Positions 31,260-43,200 of a stretch of DNA of 64,000 nt are shown piece by piece. A program made the translations under genes and the position numbers. Within the stretch, counting starts at the first letter, position 1. The number at the start of each line of letters is the position of its first letter. The notes beneath the pieces were generated by a model that was not told the DNA's origin, did no database searches, and was given only the letters and a program-made list of their open reading frames with translations. Source of the stretch: Paragonimus skrjabini miyazakii (taxonomy: Eukaryota; Platyhelminthes; Trematoda; Plagiorchiida; Troglotrematidae); NCBI GenBank assembly GCA_014338405.1, contig JTDE01002149.1:45498-109497 (forward strand). The letters are read 5' to 3'.

Positions 31260-34200
31260 AGTTAAGGTTGAACAATTGTGTCGATTGAGTAGGGTTCAAG
31301 CAATAGGTAAGGTTTAGTTAATAAACATAAACAATGGCAATCCCTATTATTCTTCAAAGCGATCGAGCCCATACAGCAAGTCTTGTAAATCTAAAAAGAT
31401 AAAGACCATGTCACCCTCTCGCATCACCATAACACACGTGAGCTGGCTACTGGCAGACTACCTAAATTTGGACAGCATAACTGGCAGTTACATGCTTTGT
31501 ATTAGTACGGAGCTCCAAACGACCACAGAGTGAAGTTGAACACACGTTGTAAACAGAACAATAACAAAGTTGGCTCATCAAGAAAGTTAGCTAGAGTTAA
31601 AAATTTCAACCACTGAAACTAACGGTAAACTTTATCGGAATGATATGGTCGAAGCAGCCATTATAATCGGGAAAGAAAAAAAGTAAAACAGACCGAACAA
31701 AATAGTTAGATGACAAATTCTGGCAGATGCTAGCATTTCTTATTGGCTCGTCAGTATCAAATAATCAGCAACACGGAAAACCTCCAATATAACGTCTACA
31801 ATGCTTGGGGGTATGAATAAATCAACTAATAACGAAAACGTCCAATCATGTGATCTTACTGTGACTTAAGTCCGTGGCAGCCTAAGGTTCAAAAACAATT
31901 GTTTTTGTACACACAACACAAGTTTGAACCAGTTTACCGCGACGGCTTCAGCAGCCGACCTAGATAACACTAGCATGAAAGGACTAACTTCGAGAAACCG
32001 ACAAAGAGAACCGAGCCTATAACCCATGCACGAATTTGGTGTGGGCGTAAAAACCAAACCCCAGCGATACTGAAACGCTGGTCAACAATACGAACACCCT
32101 ACGAAACTTAGACAGGGTACTAATTAAGATCATTCCACAGGCTTTGAAGTACTAATTCCATTTTCCTCAGTTGTCGATAGGCAATACAAAATTCACGATC
32201 ACTTTCAGTTTGACAGAAATTACAAGCTCATATCTAAACCAGCAACCTTGAGGCTGAGAACCCCAGACCTCATCGACCATCACCAGCAGCATGGGGCGAT
32301 TAAAGATTCTACCCACCAGCTCAACGACAAAAGCATTGTATACCACTCGTTACAAAACACTTCGGTCAACTAGGTTGGACGTATGCTAACACTCGTTCTA
32401 GTGCGATTAGCTCATACAGGTGCGCAAGTATGACAATCACTGACCAAATATTGTTGCGTTCAGGTAGTGTCAAGTTTCTCAACGGTCTGATCACGAGTCT
32501 GATTAGCCGAAACGTTCTCAGAGCGAAACGCCCGCCTGGTCAATCAGGGAAAACGACGTTAACTGACCACTGTGTAACTTGTTCAGTCCGTTGGCGTGGA
32601 TATGCAAAGATTAAGGACACTAGAGTCATCGGTCCGTTCGCCTTATTAGGAAAGTGGGGTTATATTGACTTTAGGGTTACCAAATCAAAAGCCGTCTAGC
32701 CAATCGGTAAAAATACATTCGCTCGATCTCCTCAGCATTTATGAGACGATCGTGTTCACGTGTGACATTGATAAGAACCAACAGCCAATTAGACATTTTC
32801 ATGAATGAATCAGCGACAGCATGGAAAACGAATTCATCGCACAATACGTATACCGTGCCGTCACAACGGAGTAAGTGATCGCATGCATATAATCTTGGAA
32901 GCCTGCGCGATCATTTTGAGACAAACTGCACAATCGCGCAAAACAAACGAAAAACTTCAATGAAACCTTATTAAACAATTGTCTGATGTCACTATCACAT
33001 AATGTGAGTTCAAAGACAATTAATACAGTAGCTTGCTTCCAAATAATTGCGCCAAACGCGAGCAATAGGCATACACAAGCGCAGGAGGAAAATACACGGA
33101 GAAAACAAGAATCGACACACACACCGAACGCAATCACTGAGTAGTTACGTGGCTGATTGGACAGATGAGCAGAAGCAGACAGAAAAAATGATGCGGTCAA
33201 GAGAACAGCTGAAATCTATTGAGCGGTCAACACCTATACCTCGAGCTGACTGGAACAAAGAAGTAGTCATTGAAAATCCAAAGGCTCTGTACCAGATGGC
33301 AGAAAAACCACATGGCAGACAGCACTTGAACACCCACTTAGTAGGTCAGTTTAAGACATCATAGAGGATGTTAGAAAAGCAACTAACTGGTAAATGTGAT
33401 TCAACGAAGTGACTACAGCTTGACTCACAGGCTGAGAAGTACCTTGAATGTTGAAGGCCAGCATTTTGTGCATCAAACAGATAATCCATGACGAAATCAT
33501 TAGCGTCTGAATAATGACAGAGGAAATATACGCTTTACTGAAGGTCCACATACCACTAACGACTTGACGGATTATCTCTAACTGAGTAGCACCACGTTGA
33601 AACAATCACTACTCAATGTTCAAAAAGCGACTGCAACAACAGACTAATAAAGCCTCAGAATGTAAACGAAGTGGTTGAGAAGGTAAAGAAGAACAGTTCA
33701 CTCTCATCGTCAAACAACTAGGAATCAACACCATTCATAACACTGGCGAACAAAAAATCAGCCAGTTCTGATATTCTAGAATCGTTATGGACTTGCCAAC
33801 TGCAAACTTGTTGCCTGCCCACCACAGCATTTTTCGGACATAACTCATGCAATATCGCCTTACTCATTACAATCAGCTTGTGCCATTTTCGTTGAGGTAA
33901 CTGACGAGAAGCGAGATAAACGTAAATTTGCGAGGTATCTCAAATTCCACTACTCGCCTTTAACGAGTGCATCCCGAGAAGTCAAGGTTGTAAAAGTTGT
34001 TTGTCAAATGAATTAGAATAGATTCACCTGACTAATAGGAAAACATTAGTGTACCAGAACAACCGGTGGCACAAAAATGACCGTCATAACCAGTGAAACT
34101 AGTCAACAAGTTGAACATATGTACTCCACTGTAGTTTCTACATTCTGATAAAGGTATTTGAATCACTTTACAGAGAAGTAGTGGACTCTAATTCCATAAC

Positions 34201-36689
34201 AGATTGAACAAATCACCAGCGTTAGCAACTGATAGAAGGGCTTTCATTATTTTTAACCAGGCGATCGGGAAAACGCAGTAGGAATAACAAACAAATATGG
34301 GCGGGTTTCCAGTGCCTAAACATTTTGGTCACGCATAAAGTGCGATCAATGGAACAGTTGTGATTGCAGCTTTCACACAACGACGAGGGTCTGATTTCAA
34401 AACTTAGTCCCGTCAGCGATATACGCTATATGTAGGTTCTAATACAGATGATATTGGAGCGTAGTGTTTCGTCTCTCTTACAGCTTCGATGTTATTAACA
34501 TCAAGTTAAGTCAAGTAAATAACATAACCTCGAGAAATGAACTTTTAGTCCCTATATACTCATATCTTCGGTAAATGAACAACACACTCGATGAGTCACA
34601 CAATAAGAATGATTATAGTAAGCCTCATGACCACAATCGGTTTCCATTGGAAAGGTCTAATGATTCAGTTTGGTTGTCAACTCATGAACAGGAAGACCGA
34701 GTATGTACAGAAATCAGGCTACGAAGGAAATAAATTCTTCTTTTTTTAAAGTGAGATAGGGTGCGTGTGAACAAATGCTTTTATCTGGATCTGATTAAAG
34801 CTAAAAATATATCTTAAGAGATTCCAACTAGCAGAATAGGGTACTCTGGATAGAATATCAACTACGAATTTTTCGCACATCAAAAAATCCAAAACGATAA
34901 CAGCGGAATTTTGTTTGGGGGAAATTATACTGCAACGTGACAGACTCTTTAACGACCTGAAAAAAAATTGGGGACCGTTTGACAACCAAGGAAAATAACA
35001 GAAGAATCATAAACTCAGTGGGGTTGCATATATACAAGAATAAATTCACTGACTAGGTGGTGTGAAATGAATGCAGATTCTAGAAACCAGAAAGATAGTC
35101 TTCTGATTTTGGTGAAAACAGCAATGACATGAGATGACCACATCAAAATGTTAATCAAACCAACTCCTAGAAACTAAGAAAAACTTCTAGGTAGGGGGTT
35201 GCCAGTTACATGATGGGAAGATTCATTAGAACGATGGCCTTTCACAAGTGAAAACAACATTCGGGTAAGCGAACAAACAAACCACGGGACTGTAACCAAC
35301 TTGACAGTTCATAAAATATGTACATGGTTGGCAAAGATAATAAAATAAGGTACTCAATGATTAACATCATATAATCTGCATATTTTGAAAACATGTCGTT
35401 GAGTTGGCATGGACAATCAAGATGGGAACAGCAGAGTAGCACACGGAGGACGCCACTCAGTGACGACGAGATTTAATCACCGAATTGCTGATTCATCCCT
35501 AAACGAATCCGGAGATTCCCTCCAAGACGAGCCAACCGAATGGTCTATTTAGATATGAAGACCTTAACTAAACTCCTAACAATCAAAATTCTGGACTCAG
35601 TTGATTACACAAAATCCGTGTTTTCAACCTGACCAAGAAACCGGCATGACAATATTTATTTCTGCTAACGAAATGACCGGACAATACTTCAAAGCGACTG
35701 CGTAGCTGAAGGCTTGTGTACGATCAACCGGTCATAATAAATGTAAGGCCACTTGAATCGATGCCAACGCGCCCGCTTCGTAAACACGAGAGAGTATGTC
35801 GTCTTTCGAACCTAGATAAGGATACATACTATTACTGAGTTTTATCAGGGGTAAAATCCCAGTTTAGTACCTCGTTTCGAAAGAAACTGATAGAAAACAC
35901 TATTACAATTCGGAAGACCGAATCAACCATACGTGGTGCTTAATTTTTACTAATCAAATCCCTAACCGGCTGTCAGTAACCGAAAATTTGCTCAAGAAGT
36001 AAAACGAATTTTGTGAACTGAGAAATTCTGGCCGTAAGTTTATCAACTGGAGTTAACAGGACGCTTATTGTCTTTTCTTAAGAGGATTAGGCAACCTAAA
36101 CATTACATCCTCATCGTCAAAACAGAACTACTTCAGTGGTTCGCTCGAGGCCTAACTGCCATGCAATCATGAAGAAAGGTACAAGTCCTAGTGAAGAGAA
36201 GAAAAGAAGCGGACGGAATCTGACTGCTAAAAACAGCTGCCTAGACTCAAACATTCAACACCAAAATGCCTACATCTTGCCAAGAAGCAAGTGGGTGGGT
36301 AGGCGGGCAAAAGTTTAGAAATGATCAGTCGGTCATCGTAAATAAAAGGTATATGGTGAACTATTCAAACTGCTCGTTTCATAAACATGAGAGCTGCGAT
36401 CCAACTTTCCAGCTAAGACAAGAATGCGCATTAATGATGGGTTCTAACAGGATAAAGATTGTAATCCAATGCTTCTTCTGGAAGTTGGTCAGTGAAAAAA
36501 ACTAATCTAAAGGTAAATGCAACGATCGGATACAAACAACAGTCAACTTATCAGAGTTGAAACTCAACCAAGTCATTGAGACTAGCCGCACGTTACCACG
36601 CAAAATGCAAGTGAACGGAGGCAGGGTTCTAAAGAAACCCGAATGGATCTGGTTCAAACGAGAAAATGGAACGGCATTCAGAAAACAAA
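31260..36689. other. Intergenic region between SUGP1 and Beclin-1
   Basis: 5.4 kb containing the Beclin-1 promoter by position, though no TATA box or initiator stands out. Open frames at 33200-32799 (-, 133 codons, hydrophobic) and 33047-33364 (+, 105 codons, charged) overlap each other; neither has a motif, so at most one is real. A copy of the interspersed repeat R lies at 36129-36305. Confidence 0.5.
36129..36305 (+). repeat. Interspersed repeat R, copy 1
   Basis: Shares CTTCAGTGGTTC, AACTGCCATGCAA and ACTGCTAAAAACAGCTGCC with the copies at 53046-53225 (+) and 59620-59783 (-). In the same frame the three copies give NLTAKNSCLDSNIQ, YLTTKNSYVNIQTY and DLTAKNNYLYSSIQ, so the ancestor was probably coding. 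Family not identified. Confidence 0.7.
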
Positions 36690-36695
36690 TTTATT
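36690..36695 (-). promoter_or_regulatory. Polyadenylation signal of SUGP1
   Basis: AATAAA on the - strand (TTTATT on +), 103 bases past the SUGP1 stop at 36798; the nearest such signal downstream. Confidence 0.55.
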
Positions 36696-36797
36696 TCAGA
36701 TTACAACCAGATAAGAGAAACTGTACATGGTCGTGAGCTCTGGCATGGACAAACAATACAGCTGGAATCACTAAAATATCCCCTCAGATTATGTTCG

Positions 36798-36824
36798 TCA
36801 GTAGTAATCACGCCGGGGATTATT
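36798..36824 (-). CDS. SUGP1: SUGP1 terminal micro-exon
   Basis: 27 bases after acceptor TATTTTCAG: NNPRRDYY and TGA. It joins in phase 0 to ...RFRPNPL of the previous exon and restores the family C-terminus (NNPRR.YY). Reading through the previous donor would give about 77 unrelated codons instead. Confidence 0.9.
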   Translation of the reverse strand, partial: NNPRRDYY

Positions 36825-37171
36825 CTGAAAATAGTAGAAACGTAACAGATACATGAGCACGAAGTTGGTCAAAAGATGTACAACATACATTATGGATTTT
36901 AAAACACTGTTTTATCAATTAAAAATGGTCCTAATAGACTAACTTTCAGAGGAAATATTACTCCAAAAATCTGATAGAAAATAGGTTATATATATATATA
37001 TATATATCCGTACCAAATTTAGTACGACTAAAGTATGATTTGTGCGTAGCGTTTAACATGTTTATAATACATGAACTGAGAACACAACATTATGAATGAG
37101 TTGTGATAATAAACACTTCAACTCCCTCCGGAATGTTGTTCGCAACGTTGTGTTCTTCTCAATCCATTTAT

Positions 37172-37217
<46 letters not shown>

Positions 37218-40200
37218 TATAGCTGTTGGAAAACACACTTTATAGTCCATCTTCTGGACCATTTTGTGGATATCGAAGACAATGACAATGGAATGGTGTA
37301 GTAATGGTGCTGTAATTTGGGATGGCCAAGCCTAAAGTTTGGCTTCGTAGCTCAGTTGATCATGTATGTATCGTGGTGAGACACGGGTTGCCTGTTGCCG
37401 GTTGTAATACAGCCAGGCCAAGAGTTTCCACAGTGCTTTTCACCATAGGGACATTAAATCATACAACTGAATGTCTCTACAACGACCGTCTCTCAGTACA
37501 GTGAGTAAAATACCTGGGCCCATGGCCTCACTAATAGGGCACTTGTTGTGCGAAGGCACTGCCATGTTGTTGGTTCGAGTCCAGTAAGTTCTGATAGATC
37601 ACAAATGCGTCAATTATGGGTTAATAAATCTATTAGGTCAAGTAACAGCAACAAAATTGTTGTTTGCTAATCGCTTCAGATTATCTAGAGTCCACAACAA
37701 CAATTAAGAATGATTTCCCTTTCGATGGCAAACTGATACTAAAGAAACATGTGGAAATGTGCCAAAAAACGAGTCAATTCGCAATCTACGATCACAGAGG
37801 ATCTTGCCTACACTACTGTCACGTCAGGTGCAGACCGATTTGTGTAGCATCAGACCAGTAGTGGCAACTAAGTCGTTTCAAAAAGCTGCAATTACCAGAT
37901 AATCGTGTGACAGCACCGACATTATCAACAGATAAAACTGATGATATGCGCTTTATTCAACACAATTTTGCAAGCATACAAGTGGGATGATTGCAAGTCC
38001 CTGAAACATACTGAAATAACACCACCACTCCAAATGGTGATATTATGTTTCAGAGTGTTATTACCACTGGGTTACCAGTGCTGATATTCATTCAAAAAAC
38101 AGAGGAACATGACAGAATAAACCAAATGCACGAGGAAATTATACGAGTAGAGAACATCAATCTCAACTGGTGCGTGAAATATTCCGATGGTGCGGAATAA
38201 TTTTGAGTGCACAAAGATGACACAACGAGATTGTCAAAACCTGCCCACATGACTAGTTCATCATGCATAATGTGAGACAAACAGAAAAACGACCTCAATA
38301 TAATGTGATCAGGAGTTTAGCCCTCGAACCACGTCAAAAGAGACAACTGATAAACAGGAATATAAAAATAAAACAAATGTCAGTTTATGCCTTCCCAGTG
38401 ACGTGGACAGACTCGCGGAGCTACAGTCGGATGTGTAAGGACGCTGGAGACGGTGAACGATTGAAAAAGTAGACTTAAATGCACAATAATCCACTATCAG
38501 CGTTGAAGAAATCAACGTACGGTTTAATGCACGATCACTTACCAAGGGGTTAGGTCGAAATCGATAGGCTAGCATCATTCGTTTCCTGTAAGCATCATAC
38601 TCATCATCTTCTTTAACCAATTTAGATGGTCTTTCAATGCCCAGACCAATTCCATCAATGTGAACATTGCCCCTGAAAGTCCCAGAACAGATGCAGGGCA
38701 GAGAAGTTGTAGACAGGTTGTGCGAATCTAATGGAAACACCACTAGTAGCAAAATTTGTGAAACGGCCAACTTCAGTAGAAATACAAGCTTGAAAACATT
38801 TGAACCCTATGTAACGTTATCGAAAGATATCTCAACAATAACCTGGCGGGAGAGAGCGCTAAAGAAAAATACAGTGATAAAAGGCTCTTACTACGAGTGC
38901 ACATGAAAGAATATGATCAATAACAAGACTAACTTATCTACAGGATTTATTATTCCCTGGCCTTCAGTTCCTAAACCTTCCCCCTCCTTCCAGCCCATCT
39001 TCTCCAACATTTGAAAACCAACATTCTCACACGTGAGCTTGAACTGCTTGTATTCAGAATAGTCCGGATTGCGACCTTCTTTGAGGGCCTACAAAGAGAG
39101 CAAAACCATAGCTTGTTCATACAAGTAAATCAGGCACTAGGTCAAAAAGTATTCCACGAAAGCAATATCGTGACGCATATGGAGAACGCAGAAAGATAAA
39201 TGTGCATGAATGAATTTTTAAAAATAGGTATTTTCTGTTTCTAAGAAAGTGGAAACAATGAAAACAGCATGCATCGTTAAATGCAATGCGGAGTACTGGA
39301 TAAGGTTGAACGTCTTCCTAAGAAAACCAGCAATGATTGAAAGAAACACCGGCTGTTCTATAGTACGACGAGAGTAAGACAACAATGACGGTATTTCACT
39401 AGCAATTGATCACAACTAACAATTACCGCTACAGCACAAACAGAATGTGGTGACCGAAGGTGAGGTGGAAGTATTGGAGAAAGTCTCAGAGGCCGAAATG
39501 ACGGGCGACAGGTGCGATGTCCAGAGCGGATCTACCGAGTTTGGCAGCGCTGGATACACGCGTTCATCAAATAAACTCAAGTCGTTTTAGCCTCACTCCT
39601 CCCGGATTGTTCGTTTGATAAGTGTTATCTTGAAAGGTTCCATCTACTACTGACAAGTTTAGACGGTATAGACGTCAGGTAAGCATCTTATTTAAATATA
39701 ATTCAGGGGAATGGACAAGTTTAACATAGAACGTTCCGGTTGGCCAGTTGCTTGAGGAAGTGACAGTGGGGCAGCGAGCCTACCAATTTATACCAGCGGT
39801 ATCACTCAAGCTGAAAACAATCCCATTTTGTCCCAAGAAAAGTCAAAGTCGAGAAATAAACAAGTGTATTAAATTGAACTAGATGACAACATCGAAGACC
39901 CGATCATGAGAACATAAAGCTATTTGTTGCACCGCACAGATACCTGTAGCCGTAAAGAAAATGCAATCGCTCACACCGAAGGTCCCCATGCAACCGACCT
40001 TTGAAGTACCCAACGTTGCCAATTGTGTAGCAAAAAACGTTAAATTGGGCAATGGTTGAACAATAGCATAGGCATTCTGCTAGAATGGTTGGATCAATGC
40101 ATCATAAGCTTACATGACTCAACAGATCGCGCTAACGCGTGCCTCATCCCAATTTCAACACATCGGTGGTTGACACGTGGACTATACTACTACACAAATT

Positions 40201-43200
40201 TGAAGAAGAGAAATCCCTAGCTTAGCGATAAAACAGGATAAAGCCTACTTAGTAAAATTACAAATCTAAGTTTAGTCGATACCAGGATGCCTATATAACC
40301 AAATGAGAGAACGACAGGACAGCATACTTGTGGCTTTCATTGCCTCCGCTTAATTAAATGTAAATTAGGCAAACAAAGACAACGTTCACGCCACTGAAGT
40401 CGATTAGCCACCGCCTCGAGTATGAACTTCAGTCACAGTTTGTGAACCACGCGAACTCCAACCCAAAAAGTGAATGTTAACTGCGATGGTTTACAAACCA
40501 GTACCTTTCTAAATTTACTAGCGACAAGTTATGACTTAATCACTTCGCATTAATCGACTGCAGAGGAAGAAAAGTGTGCTCCGCGGGAAAGACGATTGAA
40601 TAGCATTCTAAATGCATGGCCCAATAATTTGAATGAGTTCATCCTTAAAGACGGTGCGAATGGATTAGCTTGATTCTCTGCATCACATATCTTCTTCCTA
40701 ATACTAGTGTAGCTTACTCGACAGCACAATTCGATGTGTGCAAAGTAACGGGTATTATTAGTTAGGTGTGCACAAGATCAGCGTCAGAAATACTATCTAT
40801 AAAACATGACAAAACTCAAAGCCAAATAATTACGATTCTAACCTACCGATATATTCAGGGCAATTATCAACACACTTGACATTCTACTTGAATGTCTACT
40901 GCGCAACAGTATTATGCATTAATATTTCTACTTACCTCACAAGGATAGTCGCAGACAGCAAAACACAACTGGTTACAGTCCTAAATAGTTCAAAATGCAC
41001 TCACATAGGACAATTGGAAGACAGTAAAATAGCTCAGTAATCCAAATAACGAGTTTTGCGTTAAAAACAGTAGTACTGAAAATCTTAATCTTGAGTATTT
41101 CACCCTAACTGCCTGATTCTCGCATGTAAACGTACATCGTTCAGTATAAGCTGCACAATCACAAACGTGTCGCCTTCAATGAGTAACAATGAATGATCGC
41201 TAGTTTATCCTTCCTAGGCTAACGAAATCTGACTGAACACATAGGGGTGAATAAGCTAGTATATTAGATAGCGCGCTTACCAAATGCTTTTTTCGTGATG
41301 GTTAGTCAGCGTTACACTAAAACCAAAGAAGTGATCTTAATGATATAGAACGGCAAATCTGTAATTACCCAAATGTGCCATAATTTTCGCTATAAACTGG
41401 TCTGTCGAAAGTCACACTGGGAATTAAGTTCAATGTTTTATCGCGCTTTTTATTAAACTCGTGACGCCGTCATTCATTTCGTAGGTTTNNNNNNNNNNNN
41501 NNNNNNNNNNNNNNNNNNNNNNNNNNNNNNNNNNNNNNNNNNNNNNNNNNNNNNNNNNNNNNNNNNNNNNNNNNNNNNNNNNNNNNNNCTAAAAGCACAA
41601 CAACGTTTTCTTTGGAAAATCGTAGCGTACCGTTCTTGATACAAATCTTCGCCGCTACTTTCAATTCATTAGATGTTGGTCGCACATACATTTCTGGTTA
41701 CGAAATTAGTTTACCGGTCATCCATGAAACGCAGGTTACGATGATCAACCGGTAAAAAATGGCACAGTGTGTATATCGAGTATGTGCTTCATACTTCAAA
41801 TAAGCTGAACTCCAAAGGAACCTGCCCACTCGAACACGCTGGTCTAACTGCCTCGAGATACACAGAAAATCGCATACATTCAAAGAGTAATAAAAAGCCG
41901 ATTCATTTACACGTTGTCCTTTAACGGATAGTACGCTCCGTAATTTAGCTAGCGTATGAACAAAGTTCCGAATTCAGCCGCTGAGACAAAGGGAAGTCAA
42001 CCGACGTTTGATAGTCGAAAGTAACTGCAACTTAATTAGAGTGCAAAGTAAATTAAAATAACTGCTATATGACGGAGTAACTTCGTAACATGTAACTAAT
42101 TTCAAACACTAAGATAAGGTTCCATAGGGCGGAAAAAATGGCTGAAGCGATTAGACAGACAGACATAGAAATGAAGGTTAAACAAATGAGGTGCTGATTA
42201 CCAGGACAAATTGCTTTTGAACACATAGGAAAGTATATACATTTTGAAAGCTTCTGTCTATCTCAGTGTAAGGGAAACCTAGTTCGAACGCTTTTTCACA
42301 GAGCGCATAGAAGACAATCCACCACAAGAATTAAGCAAACTCACACATACGCTGCGAGCCGACGGGTACCCCCTTGCAATTTATCAAGAAATATAGCAGT
42401 CATTACACCAAGGCTACAGGAGACAACGGTACCAAAGAAGATGGTCTACTTAGAACTCCCGTTTTTAGGTTGCGACTGGTCAACAACGACAAAAAGATGT
42501 CTAACAGCTGCTGTATCCAGGTCGTATCGTGCTGTAAAACTATACATATTAAAGCGAACCAGGCCTTATCAGTCTCCTCGCCTACGAATAAACAGCCTAC
42601 GTCTGTCACATCCTGTTGTCTATACAAATATTTCTGTAGTTGCAGTATGAGCTACATAGGGAGAACAAACCGACAACTAGCTTCTCGTATCAAGGGGCAT
42701 GTTCCCAAGTGGCTGGAAACAACTAGAAACGCCAGGCGCGTGCATAGAGGCCAACAAACGGCACCCAGCGACATCAATAGTAAAACACATAATCCAAACA
42801 GGACAAAGAATCAAGGTTTGTGACGCATTTTCTGTGGATTTTCGAAGCCACGGGAAACGCGTTCTCCAATTTGCTGAGGCTTTGGCTGTCAGACGTCATA
42901 ATACCCCCTGTATGTTCAAAAACAGCTTGTGTTGACGTTGCGGCTGCCCCAGTAGCCAGTATCCCATTTGTTCAATCTTCATTTCCTTGTTTGTCTGTCT
43001 AATATTTAAGCCATTATTTCTGCCCTATGGAACCTTATCTTAATCCTTAAAATTAGTTACATGTCCATGTGTAATTAGAATGTACGAAATGTTACTTCGG
43101 AGAACATCACACGATTTGCGTTTTCTCATTGCCTTATTCAAGTTCATAATGGGAACGAACTGCTTTAAATTGCTATTTTACGTCGTGTCTGAAATCTCTT

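Larger units (their letters stand above)
36825..38542. other. Last SUGP1 intron
   Basis: Contains two (AT)n runs (36987-37007 and 37175-37214) and two tRNA-like repeat heads (37335-37420, 37515-37600). Nothing coding. Confidence 0.6.
42088..43064 (+). mobile_element. Truncated Penelope-like element with GIY-YIG endonuclease
   Basis: 977-base element in a SUGP1 intron, opposite strand. An inner coding part starts near 42280 (LVRTLFHRAHR) and runs through YLELPFLGCDWSTTTKRCL to the GIY-YIG endonuclease: YKYFCSCSMSYIGRTNRQLA, then SRIKGHVPKWL. After a frame shift comes SIVKHIIQTGQRI and KRVLQFAEALAVRRHNTP. Penelope elements place this GIY-YIG domain after the RT; the RT itself is absent. The whole unit is bounded by inverted repeats of about 109 bases, which correspond to the terminal repeats (pLTRs) of this class. 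Stops and shifts make it non-functional. Confidence 0.88.

Noticed and set aside
38309..38542. Read-through C-terminus of SUGP1 from exon 38672-38543
   Set aside because: A perfect GTAAGT donor follows NPL, and the 27-base exon at 36824-36798 restores the family ending.
42088..42196. Hammerhead in the Penelope-like terminal repeats
   Set aside because: Known in some Penelope elements, but no CUGANGA...GAAA pair exists in either arm.
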